Positions 6,125 through 13,224 of a DNA stretch of 13,883 nt are shown in pieces. Position numbers and translations under genes: made by a program. The notes beneath the pieces are model-generated. The model was not told the origin of the DNA, searched no databases, and saw only the letters and a list, made by a program, of their open reading frames with translations. Each line of letters opens with the position of its first letter. The stretch's first letter is position 1. The DNA is from CAZJBP01 sp964544115 (GTDB lineage Bacteria; Verrucomicrobiota; Kiritimatiellia; UBA8416; JADHWI01), in the NCBI GenBank assembly GCA_964544115.1, contig CAZJBP010000102.1, forward strand, positions 1-13,883, written 5' to 3'.

Positions 6125-8550
6125 AGGCGGCGGACAAACGTCCGGCGGCGGAGCTCGACGCCGGACAGGTCGAGCGCATCCTGGAGGAGCACGGGCGTGG
6201 GCGGGAGGCCGTCATCCCGGTGCTGCAGGCCATCCAGCGCGCGTGCCATTACCTGCCGGAGACGGCGCTGCGCCACGTGTGCGCGCACAGCGAGATCACC
6301 GCGGCCGATCTCATGGGCGTGGCTACCTTCTATTCGCAGTTCCGGCTCAAGCCCGCCGGCCGGCACTCCATCAAGGTCTGCGTCGGCACCGCCTGCCACG
6401 TCAAGGGCGCCGAGGCGGTCTATGAGGCGTTTCGGCGCCACCTTCGGCTTGAAGAGGATGCCGACACGGACGCCGAGCGCACGTTCACCGTTCAGAAGGT
6501 CGCCTGCCTCGGTTGCTGCATGCTCGCGCCCGCGGTGCAGATCGACGACGTCACGTACGGGTTCGTCAACCCGCACACGGTGGAGCGGACGATCCGGGAT
6601 TTCCTCGCGGCGCAGGCCGCGCCGGCCGGCGGGGCGGAGCGGGCCGCGGGCGAGCCGGCGGGCGAAGCGCGCATCTGCCTTTGCACGAGCTGCGTCGCCG
6701 GCGGCACGCGCGCCGTGTACGAGGCGCTGAGGGGCGAGGCGGCCGCGCTGAACCTGCCGGTCGGCGTGCGGACGGTCGGCTGCACGGGCCGGTCCTACGA
6801 GACGCCCGCGGTCGACATCGCGCTGCACGACGGCCGCCTGTTCCGCTACGGGCTCGTCCGGCCCGAGGCCGTGCGCGCCATCCTGCTGCGGCACTTTCGT
6901 CCGGCGGGGATCGCGCGGCGCCTGCGCGGCGCGGTCGGCACGTGGCTGGAGCGGCTGCTGACCGATGACGCGTGGGAGCCGGTCACCCGCTACGAGCGCA
7001 CCGTCCGCGGCGCGGCGGGCGCCGGCGGCGGCGAGCAGCGCATTGCCACCGAGCGCGCCGGCGAGCTCGACCCGCTGGATGTCGACGCCTACGAGCGCAG
7101 CGGCGGTTTTGAGGCCCTGAGGCGCTGCGTGGCTGAGCTGGGCGCCGGGCAGACCGTGCGCGCGGTGACGGACAGCGGCTTGCGGGGGCGCGGGGGCGCC
7201 GGCTTTTCCACCGGCCGCAAGTGGCAGGCCGTGCGCGAGGCGGCCGGCGGCCGCAAGGTCGCCATCTGCAACGGCGACGAGGGCGACCCGGGCGCCTTCA
7301 TGGACCGCATGATCATGGAGTCGTTCCCGTTCCGCGTGATCGAGGGCCTGACGATCGGCGCTTTCGCGGTCGGGGCGCACGAGGGCGTGGTCTACGTGCG
7401 GGCCGAGTACCCGATGGCGGTGGCGAACCTGCGGCGCGCGGCGGAGGTGTGCCGCGCGCGCGGCGTCCTCGGCCCGGATATTCTCGGGTCGGGGTTCGCC
7501 TTCGACCTGCGGGTCGTAGAGGGGGCGGGGGCGTTTGTCTGCGGCGAGGAAACCGCGCTCATCGCCTCGGTCGAGGGCCGCCGCGGAACGCCGCGGTACC
7601 GGCCGCCGTTCCCGGCCGAGGCGGGGCTGAACGGCTGCCCGACGCTGATCAACAACGTCGAGACCCTGGCGTCGGTGCCGTGGATCGTCCGGCACGGCGC
7701 GGCGGCGTTCGCCGCCCTGGGCACGCCCACGAGCCCCGGCACCAAGGCGTTTGCGCTGGCCGGCAAGATCGCCCGCGGCGGCCTGATCGAAGTGCCACTG
7801 GGCGTGTCCATCCTGGACATCGTCCACGGGATCGGCGGCGGCGTTCCGGGCGGCCGCGCGCTGAAGGCCGTGCAGATCGGTGGGCCGTCGGGCAGCTGCG
7901 TGCCCGCGGAGCAATGCAACATCCCCGTCGACTATGAAGCCCTGGCCTCCGTAGGCGGCATCATGGGCTCGGGCGGGCTGGTGGTCCTGGACGACGAGGA
8001 TTGCATGGTGGACATCGCCCGCTACTTCATGACCTTCACGGCGGAGGAGTCCTGCGGCAAGTGCACCTTCTGCCGCGTGGGCACGCGGCGCATGCTGGAG
8101 ATCCTCCAGCGGCTGTGCCTGGGCGAGGGCCGCCACGGCGACCCCGAGGAGCTCGAGCACCTGGCCCGAATCGTCCACGAGGGCAGCCTGTGCGGCCTGG
8201 GCCGCACCGCACCCAACCCAGTGCTCTCGACGCTGCGCCACTTCCGCAAGGAATACGAGGCGCACGTCGCCGGGGTGTGCCCCGCCGGCAAGTGCAGCGC
8301 CCTCGTGCGCTACTTCATCACCGACGAGTGCATCGGCTGCACGCGGTGCGCGCAGCACTGCCCCGTGGACGCGATTGCGTTCACGCCGCACGAGACGCAC
8401 CGCATCGACAACGAGAAGTGCATCCGCTGCGACACCTGCCGCGTCGTATGCCCGGTCGGCGCCGTGGCCGTGCGCAGCGGGACGGAGATCGTCAAGCGCA
8501 GCCGGCCCAAGACGCCCGACGAACTGCGCGGCCCGGCATGCGGGCGCTAA
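6121..8550 (+). CDS. NuoE-NuoF fusion: NADH-oxidising diaphorase subunit with extra Fe-S domains
   Basis: 809 residues from GTG 6121, which overlaps the previous stop (GTGA) behind ggagg at 6109-6113; the next in-frame Met is residue 65, inside the NuoE fold. Order: NuoE-like thioredoxin-fold [2Fe-2S] domain (about 15-165; C87, C92, C129, C133); a second thioredoxin-like [2Fe-2S] domain (184-260; C186, C191, C221, and Ser225 in place of the fourth Cys); NuoF core with the FMN/NADH glycine loop GLRGRGGAGF (353-362), NGDEGDPGAF (384-393) and an SLBB-type segment (about 545-600); the NuoF [4Fe-4S] motif CGKCTFC with C691; and a C-terminal 2[4Fe-4S] ferredoxin (C737-C747, C767-C777). The layout matches beta subunits of HydABC/Hnd-type hydrogenases and NAD-dependent formate dehydrogenases. 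It should oxidise NADH (or reduce NAD) and feed the flavoprotein encoded next. No hydrogenase or formate dehydrogenase catalytic subunit is in the window. Confidence 0.9.
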   Translation: MKAADKRPAAELDAGQVERILEEHGRGREAVIPVLQAIQRACHYLPETALRHVCAHSEITAADLMGVATFYSQFRLKPAGRHSIKVCVGTACHVKGAEAVYEAFRRHLRLEEDADTDAERTFTVQKVACLGCCMLAPAVQIDDVTYGFVNPHTVERTIRDFLAAQAAPAGGAERAAGEPAGEARICLCTSCVAGGTRAVYEALRGEAAALNLPVGVRTVGCTGRSYETPAVDIALHDGRLFRYGLVRPEAVRAILLRHFRPAGIARRLRGAVGTWLERLLTDDAWEPVTRYERTVRGAAGAGGGEQRIATERAGELDPLDVDAYERSGGFEALRRCVAELGAGQTVRAVTDSGLRGRGGAGFSTGRKWQAVREAAGGRKVAICNGDEGDPGAFMDRMIMESFPFRVIEGLTIGAFAVGAHEGVVYVRAEYPMAVANLRRAAEVCRARGVLGPDILGSGFAFDLRVVEGAGAFVCGEETALIASVEGRRGTPRYRPPFPAEAGLNGCPTLINNVETLASVPWIVRHGAAAFAALGTPTSPGTKAFALAGKIARGGLIEVPLGVSILDIVHGIGGGVPGGRALKAVQIGGPSGSCVPAEQCNIPVDYEALASVGGIMGSGGLVVLDDEDCMVDIARYFMTFTAEESCGKCTFCRVGTRRMLEILQRLCLGEGRHGDPEELEHLARIVHEGSLCGLGRTAPNPVLSTLRHFRKEYEAHVAGVCPAGKCSALVRYFITDECIGCTRCAQHCPVDAIAFTPHETHRIDNEKCIRCDTCRVVCPVGAVAVRSGTEIVKRSRPKTPDELRGPACGR

Positions 8551-8575
8551 ACCGAATGTGAAAGTGGGAGCGGAC

Positions 8576-8611
8576 ATGAACTCAAGCAAAACAAGCGTGA
8601 GCCGGCCATGA
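8576..8611 (+). CDS. Possible 11-codon leader peptide coupled to the flavoprotein gene
   Basis: In the only real gap of the redox operon, an ATG at 8576 follows gtgggagcgg and opens an 11-residue frame (MNSSKTSVSRP). Its TGA overlaps the ATG of the next gene as ATGA. The flavoprotein's own start lacks a convincing ribosome site, so the mini-ORF may deliver ribosomes by coupling. Chance is a real alternative for so short a frame. Confidence 0.3.
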   Translation: MNSSKTSVSRP

Positions 8612-10191
8612 GCGAGGCCACCGTCACACTCACGATCGACGGGCGGAGAACCGAGGCCGTGCGGGGCGAGACCGTGCTGCAGGTCGCGGAGCGGCTGGGC
8701 ATCGCCATCCCGACGCTGTGCCACAGCGAAACCTGCGGCCCGTACACCTCCTGCATGGTCTGCACGGTCCTCAACCGCCGGACGGGGCGGATGATCCCCT
8801 CCTGCAGCGCGCGGGCGGAAGAGGGGCTGGACCTCGATACGTGCGGCGAGGCCGTGCGCGATGCGCGCCGGACCGCGCTGGAGCTGCTCCTCAGCGACCA
8901 CGCCGGGGACTGCGTCGCGCCGTGCCAGCGCGGCTGCCCGGGACACCTCAACATTCCCTTCCTGCTGCGCGCGATCCTGGACGGGGACCTGGCCCCGGCC
9001 CTGGGCGAGGCGCGCCGCGCGGTCGTGCTGCCCTCGGTTCTCGGCCGCATCTGCCCCGCGCCGTGCGAGAAGGTCTGCCGCCGCCGCGAGATCGACGCGC
9101 CGGTGGCCATCTGCGAGCTCAAGCGCTACGTGGGAGACACCGAGCTGGAGGACGATACCGGCGCGTCCCTGCCGCCCTGCGCGCCGCCAACGGGAAAGCG
9201 CGTAGCGGTGATCGGGGCCGGGCCGGCTGGGCTGGCCGCCGCCGCAACGCTGGCGCAGTTCGGACACGCCTGCACCGTCTACGACACGGACAGCCGCGTG
9301 GGCGGCACCCTCAAGAACCTACCGAAGGATCGTTTGCCGCACGACCTCGTCGAGAAGGACTCCGCGTGGATCCGCCGCCTGGGCGTGGACTTCCATCTGG
9401 GCCGCCCTGTCGACCGCGCCCTGTTCGCGTCCCTGCGCGATACGCATGACGCCGTCATCCTCGCCACCGGCGGCGACTTCACCGTGGCCCTGGCGGAATT
9501 CGAGGGCTTGAGCCGGGGACGTGAGGGAATCTTTACCGAGCCGCGCGTCCACACCACCGGCGTGCCGGGCGTCTTTGCCGCCGGATCGGCCATCGCGCCG
9601 TGCCGGATGGCCGTGCAGGCCGTGCGGCAGGGCAAGGAGGCCGCGGCCTGCGCCGATCGCTTCATGGCCGGCCAGCCGGTCGAATCGGCGCCTGCGCGGT
9701 TCAATTCGGCCACAGGAAAACTCTTTGCCGAGGATCTTCAGGAGCTGCTCAAGGGCGCCTCTCCCCGCATGCGCGTAGCGCCCGTCGCCGCCGCCCACAC
9801 CGTCGATGAGGCACACCAGGAAGCGGCGCGCTGCCTGCGCTGCGACTGCCGTCGCGCCGAACGCTGCCGGCTGCGCGACTACGCCGAGGCGTATGACGCG
9901 AAGCAGGGCCGCTACCGGGGCAGCCGCCGCCCGCTGCAGCGGGTGATGGACCACCCGCGCGTGGCGTACGAGCCTGGCAAATGCATCGCCTGCGGGCTGT
10001 GCGTTCGGACCACGGCCGGCGCCGGCGAACCCTACGGCCTGACCTTCCTTGGACGCGGCTTTGACCTGCGCGTCGGCGCACCGTTCAACGAAAGGCTTAC
10101 CGTCGCCCTGTCGCACTCCGCCGGGGCCTGCGTGGACGCCTGCCCCACCGGCGCCCTGGCCTGGCGTGACGACGGGAATGAGCCGGCCTGA
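8608..10191 (+). CDS. NuoG-N-terminus/GltD-like flavoprotein fusion lacking the NAD(P)H domain
   Basis: 527 residues. Residues 1-75 are a NuoG/HydA-type [2Fe-2S] domain (C38-x10-C49-x2-C52, C66). Residues 95-178 match the GltD N-terminal Fe-S domain (CVAPCQRGCPG, GRICPAPCEKVC, then a Cys at 169). An FAD-binding Rossmann motif, GAGPAG (203-208), starts a GltD-like FAD domain that ends with GVFAAGSAIAPCRMAV (321-336). Between DAVILATGGD (281-290) and that block there are only about 30 residues, where GltD-type enzymes carry a second Rossmann domain of about 150 residues for NADPH; it is absent. Next come RCLRCDC with C420, and a NuoG-like ferredoxin remnant (C459, C462, C465, C508, C512). The protein probably takes electrons from the NuoEF fusion and passes them on through FAD and Fe-S centres. 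Bifurcation is conceivable but unproven. It ends 10 bases from a convergent gene. Confidence 0.85.
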   Translation: MSEATVTLTIDGRRTEAVRGETVLQVAERLGIAIPTLCHSETCGPYTSCMVCTVLNRRTGRMIPSCSARAEEGLDLDTCGEAVRDARRTALELLLSDHAGDCVAPCQRGCPGHLNIPFLLRAILDGDLAPALGEARRAVVLPSVLGRICPAPCEKVCRRREIDAPVAICELKRYVGDTELEDDTGASLPPCAPPTGKRVAVIGAGPAGLAAAATLAQFGHACTVYDTDSRVGGTLKNLPKDRLPHDLVEKDSAWIRRLGVDFHLGRPVDRALFASLRDTHDAVILATGGDFTVALAEFEGLSRGREGIFTEPRVHTTGVPGVFAAGSAIAPCRMAVQAVRQGKEAAACADRFMAGQPVESAPARFNSATGKLFAEDLQELLKGASPRMRVAPVAAAHTVDEAHQEAARCLRCDCRRAERCRLRDYAEAYDAKQGRYRGSRRPLQRVMDHPRVAYEPGKCIACGLCVRTTAGAGEPYGLTFLGRGFDLRVGAPFNERLTVALSHSAGACVDACPTGALAWRDDGNEPA

Positions 10192-10201
10192 TGGATGAGC
10201 C

Positions 10202-11089
10202 TCATGTCCGCGTGCGGAAGGCGCTCGGAGACATTCCGGCGATGCGACGGAACTGGCGGGCGAAGTAGTTGCTGTCGCCGAACCCGGTTTCCGCGGCGAT
10301 CTCCTTGACCGACAGATCCGTCCGGCGCAGCAGTGCCTGCGCTTTCCCGATCCGCAGCCGGATCAGATAGTCCACCGGTGGGCGGCCGAGCACGCGCCGG
10401 AAAGCCCGCATCAGCGACGTCTGCGACATGTGGGCCACGCCCGTCAGGTCGCGCACGGAGAGCGGTTCGGCGTAGTGGCGCTCCAGATAGCCGAGCACCT
10501 CGCTCAACTGCGCCACGGCGTGCGACGGCGCCTCGTCCGCGCGGCCGTGGCCGCGGGACAGGTACGCCATCAGCCGCATGAGGTGCGCCGTGGCCACGAA
10601 CCGGTACCCCGGGCGGCGGGCGCGCAGCTCCTCCTCGATCTCGCCCACGAGCTGGGTGGCCCGCGCCAGCTCGCCCACGCCCAGGCGCAGCCGGTTGTGG
10701 AACCAGCCCTGCGCGCGGTAGCCGGGCTCGACCGTGAACAGCGCGTGGTACCCGGGCAGGCTGCCGAGATCGGCCGCCGGCAGGTCCATGTGGCGCGGAT
10801 CGAACAGGATGTTGATCAGCGAAAGGCTCTCCGTCTGCGCGTAGCCGTGCGTCGTGTCGCCGAGGATCACGAAGACGTCGCCCGCCTCGATCGGGTAGAC
10901 CTCGCGGCCGACCTCGTGCTGCGCCCGCCCGCCGAGGATCAGCACGAGCTCGTGAAACTGGTGCGAGTGCTGGCCGCCGGAGGCCACATGCTGCGGCTGG
11001 CGCATGATTTCCAGCCGGAACCGCGGATCGGGGAACACGTCCTTCCGATTCAATCGCGGCGCCGGGCGGCGCTGGGGGCGACGAGACAT
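10202..11089 (-). CDS. AraC-family transcriptional regulator with cupin sensor domain
   Basis: 295 residues on the minus strand. The N-terminal half is an AraC-type cupin (about 30-100) with HSHQFHELV, GDVFVI and an H81, the pattern of sugar-responsive regulators of the RhaS/RhaR kind. The C-terminal half (about 195-293) is a double helix-turn-helix: helix pairs near 212-231 (LSVRDLTGVAHMSQTSLMRAF) and 261-281 (VKEIAAETGFGDSNYFARQF), ending with the usual GMSPSAFR. It diverges from the oxidoreductase gene across 118 bases and probably activates that run in response to a sugar or sugar derivative. No strong ribosome site precedes its ATG. Its 3' end lies 10 bases from the end of the redox operon, convergent, with no evident terminator between. 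The ligand is not known. Confidence 0.88.
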   Translation of the reverse strand: MSRRPQRRPAPRLNRKDVFPDPRFRLEIMRQPQHVASGGQHSHQFHELVLILGGRAQHEVGREVYPIEAGDVFVILGDTTHGYAQTESLSLINILFDPRHMDLPAADLGSLPGYHALFTVEPGYRAQGWFHNRLRLGVGELARATQLVGEIEEELRARRPGYRFVATAHLMRLMAYLSRGHGRADEAPSHAVAQLSEVLGYLERHYAEPLSVRDLTGVAHMSQTSLMRAFRRVLGRPPVDYLIRLRIGKAQALLRRTDLSVKEIAAETGFGDSNYFARQFRRIAGMSPSAFRTRT

Positions 11090-11207
11090 GGAAGGATCGT
11101 GCTACTGTGTGGTAGGATTGTCAAGGCGGAGCCCATCGCAATGCGCTATAGTCCCTCCATTCGCGCGGCCGGATCGGACGATCAGGCCCGCGCACAGGAG
11201 GCGAGCT
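11090..11207. promoter_or_regulatory. Divergent regulator/catabolic promoter region
   Basis: The 118 bases between the araC-type gene and the oxidoreductase gene. For the + direction, TATAGT (11147-11152) is a plausible -10 with a poor -35 (aggcgg) at 17-base spacing, as expected of an activator-dependent promoter. For the - direction, a perfect TTGACA (complement of 11119-11124) has only a weak -10 (CACGAT) at 17-base spacing, nearly abutting the start codon. An imperfect inverted repeat, gcgcggcc (11163-11170) and ggcccgcgc (11185-11193), flanks gatcggacgatc and could be a leader hairpin or operator. The oxidoreductase has a strong ribosome site (aggaggcg). All sites are read by eye. Confidence 0.35.
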
Positions 11208-12320
11208 ATGGCGCTGAAAGTCGGAGTGGTGGGAGCCCGCGGGATTGGCGAGCATCATGCGGCGTGTCACGCGGCGGATCCGCTGGCCCAGCTGGTGGCG
11301 GTGTGCGACGTAGTCAAGGAGCGCGCGGAGCCGATCGGCGCCAAGCACGGCGTGAAGGTCTACCGCACGCCGGGCGAGATGCTCGACGCGCACCCGGACC
11401 TCGACGTCGTCGACGTGTGCACCGGCGGGTTCGAGAACGGCGGCTGGCACTTCGAGCCGGCGGTCCAGGCGCTCGAGGCCGGCAAGCATGTGCTGGTGGA
11501 GAAGCCGATTTCCAATGACATCCACGAGGCGCGCGAGCTGGTCCGCCTGGCGGCCGAGAAGGACCTTTACCTCGGCTGCAACCTCAACCACTACTTCACC
11601 GAGCCCGCGCGCCAGGCCCGGGTGTTGATGAACGAAGGCAAGATCGGCGAGCACGTCTACTGCCTGCACCGGATGGGGTTCTTTGGCGGCGAGGCGACGT
11701 ACAGCGCCCCGGGCGGCGGCGGAAACTTCGACGGCTTTCCGCACGCCCACCTCAAGGCGTTCCTGGCGCACCCGTTCAGCCTCATGCGGCACTTCTGCGG
11801 CGACATCACGCACATCCAGGCGTTCCTCGACCGCCCCGGGTGCCGCCGCACGCACAGCGACCTGATGCTGTCGATCGCCAGCATACACGTCCGCTTCGTC
11901 AGCGGCGCGGTCGGCTACATGTTCAGCTCCCGCGGCGACACGTCGATGGGCATGGGGGGCTGGTGGAGCTTCGAGCTCGGCGGCACCCGCGGCACATTCT
12001 GCATAGAGAACTGCGTCGAGAAGCTGACGTACTACCCCGCGCCCGAACCGGGACAGGGCTTTGGCCTCGGTTTTCACCCCGCGCCGCAGGTGACGAACAC
12101 GGGCATCACGGACTTCGGCCTCACGTTCCCCGCGCGAATTCACGCGTTCCTGGAGGACGTGACCGCGCAGGTGCCGAAGAACAAACTCCGCGCATCGGGC
12201 CGCGACGCGCTGGCCACGCTGGAGTACACCTTTGCGGCGATCGACTCCGGCGAGCAGGGCGGCGCCCTCGTGCGGCCGCATCCGCTGCCGACGCTCAAGC
12301 GCGATCTGCGGGACCAGTAG
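11208..12320 (+). CDS. Gfo/Idh/MocA-family NAD(P)-dependent sugar oxidoreductase
   Basis: 370 residues; the ATG follows aggaggcg. The N-terminal Rossmann domain carries VGVVGARGIGEHHA (5-18, nucleotide-binding loop) and the family motif VEKPIS (97-102), whose lysine is catalytic in relatives. The C-terminal alpha/beta domain has HLKAFLAHPFSLMRHFCGD (181-199), the position where this family places its catalytic or substrate-binding histidines. Members oxidise or reduce sugars, inositols and their derivatives. An isomerase/epimerase follows after 49 bases, a common pairing in pathways that convert ketosugar or inositol derivatives. Family length and motifs are normal. The substrate cannot be told from sequence. 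Probably controlled by the divergent AraC-type regulator. Confidence 0.9.
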   Translation: MALKVGVVGARGIGEHHAACHAADPLAQLVAVCDVVKERAEPIGAKHGVKVYRTPGEMLDAHPDLDVVDVCTGGFENGGWHFEPAVQALEAGKHVLVEKPISNDIHEARELVRLAAEKDLYLGCNLNHYFTEPARQARVLMNEGKIGEHVYCLHRMGFFGGEATYSAPGGGGNFDGFPHAHLKAFLAHPFSLMRHFCGDITHIQAFLDRPGCRRTHSDLMLSIASIHVRFVSGAVGYMFSSRGDTSMGMGGWWSFELGGTRGTFCIENCVEKLTYYPAPEPGQGFGLGFHPAPQVTNTGITDFGLTFPARIHAFLEDVTAQVPKNKLRASGRDALATLEYTFAAIDSGEQGGALVRPHPLPTLKRDLRDQ

Positions 12321-12321
12321 A

Positions 12322-12337
12322 CCGCCCCTGCGGGCGG
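12322..12337. other. Short intercistronic hairpin
   Basis: Arms ccgccc (12322-12327) and gggcgg (12332-12337) enclose a four-base loop directly after the oxidoreductase stop. No T-run follows, so it is not a normal intrinsic terminator. It could act as an mRNA processing or stability element. The following spacer is purine-rich with gacggaag repeated at 12337 and 12353. Confidence 0.35.
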
Positions 12338-12369
12338 ACGGAAGAACGGTAAGACGGAAGGAAGAGCCC

Positions 12370-13167
12370 ATGAAACTGGGAGCCAATTCGGTTCTGTTCG
12401 GCGGGTATGACATGGAGGTGGCGTTCCGCTGCCTGCAGTGGGCCGGATACGACGGCATCGAGATCTCGGCCATCAACGGAATGAGCGAACACCTGGTGCT
12501 GGACCGCTGGCAGGAGTGTGCCCCGCGGATCCGCGAGCTCGCGAAGCGCTACGAGCTGGAGCTGCTGGCCATGGAGCAGCCGAGCCAGGACGCGGCGACG
12601 ATGGAGAAGGCCATGCAGGCGGCCGTCGAGACCGGCATCCCGATCATCAACTGCGGCCCGGGCGGCACCAGCGGGGATGACGCCTCGCTGCAGGCGAGCA
12701 TCGACCAGCTCGGACGGCTGGCCGACCGCGCCGAGCATTACGGCGTCCTCCTCTGCGTCAAGGCCCACGTCGGCGCGGCGGTCTACAACACGCCGACGAC
12801 CCTGAAGGTGCTGGAGGCGATCCGCTCTCCGGCGTTCGGCCTGGACATGGACCCCAGCCACATCCACCGCGCGGGCGAAGACCCGGTGGCGGCCCTGGGC
12901 GCGGTGGTGTCGCGCATCCGGCACGTGCACATCCGCGACTGCCGCGGGCGGGAGAAGGGCCCCGGCGCGCCGGAGCTGCAGGCCAACGGGCGCGGCGACA
13001 TCAACCTCGTGGGCTACCTGCGGGTGCTGCACGCGGCCGGCTACGCGGGGCCGGTCGATCTGGAGGTCATCGGCGCGAAGGACTACCCGCAGGACCGGTG
13101 CGCGGTGATTGCCGCCGAGGCGCGCGGGCACATGCAGGCCTGCCTGCAGGCGTGCGGAGCGCGCTAG
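12370..13167 (+). CDS. Sugar phosphate isomerase/epimerase-like TIM-barrel protein
   Basis: 265 residues; the ATG follows aaggaag. The AP-endonuclease-2/xylose-isomerase-like barrel shows as GYDGIEIS (27-33), DPSHIHRAGEDP (161-172), HVHIRDCRG (185-193), NGRGDINLVGYLRVL (206-220) and PVDLEVIGA (228-236). Candidate metal ligands are D161, H164, H185/H187 and E232. The glutamate that usually supplies another ligand on the middle strand is replaced by lysine in VKAHVG (K131, H133). Such enzymes interconvert ketosugars or inositol derivatives. With the neighbouring Gfo/Idh/MocA enzyme it probably forms a two-step conversion. The exact reaction is unknown, and the Lys substitution cautions against assuming standard chemistry. 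Confidence 0.87.
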   Translation: MKLGANSVLFGGYDMEVAFRCLQWAGYDGIEISAINGMSEHLVLDRWQECAPRIRELAKRYELELLAMEQPSQDAATMEKAMQAAVETGIPIINCGPGGTSGDDASLQASIDQLGRLADRAEHYGVLLCVKAHVGAAVYNTPTTLKVLEAIRSPAFGLDMDPSHIHRAGEDPVAALGAVVSRIRHVHIRDCRGREKGPGAPELQANGRGDINLVGYLRVLHAAGYAGPVDLEVIGAKDYPQDRCAVIAAEARGHMQACLQACGAR

Positions 13168-13224
13168 TCAGCGTCTCTCAGGCGAATACGTAAACAGCGC
13201 ACAATTCTCGAAAGGAACCCGACC

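Noticed and set aside
5851..9267. 1138-codon open frame on the minus strand
   Set aside because: It lies antisense to the NuoEF fusion and flavoprotein, both rich in clear cofactor motifs. Its translation is low-complexity R/A/G/H-rich without recognisable domains, as expected of high-GC antisense frames.
6121..10191. Complex I, [FeFe]-hydrogenase or formate dehydrogenase operon
   Set aside because: NuoEF- and NuoG-like parts are present, but there is no H-cluster motif, molybdopterin domain or Nuo membrane subunit in the window.
10185..10210. atgagcctcat palindrome between the convergent genes as a terminator
   Set aside because: The stem is five bases with no usable loop and no T-run, so it does not qualify.
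11118..11152. TTGTCA with TATAGT as a sigma-70 promoter
   Set aside because: The spacing is 23 bases, too long for a normal -35/-10 pair; only the -10 is kept, as a weak candidate.
12337..12360. gacggaag direct repeat before the isomerase gene
   Set aside because: Two 8-base copies in a purine-rich ribosome-site region; more simply a by-product of sequence bias.
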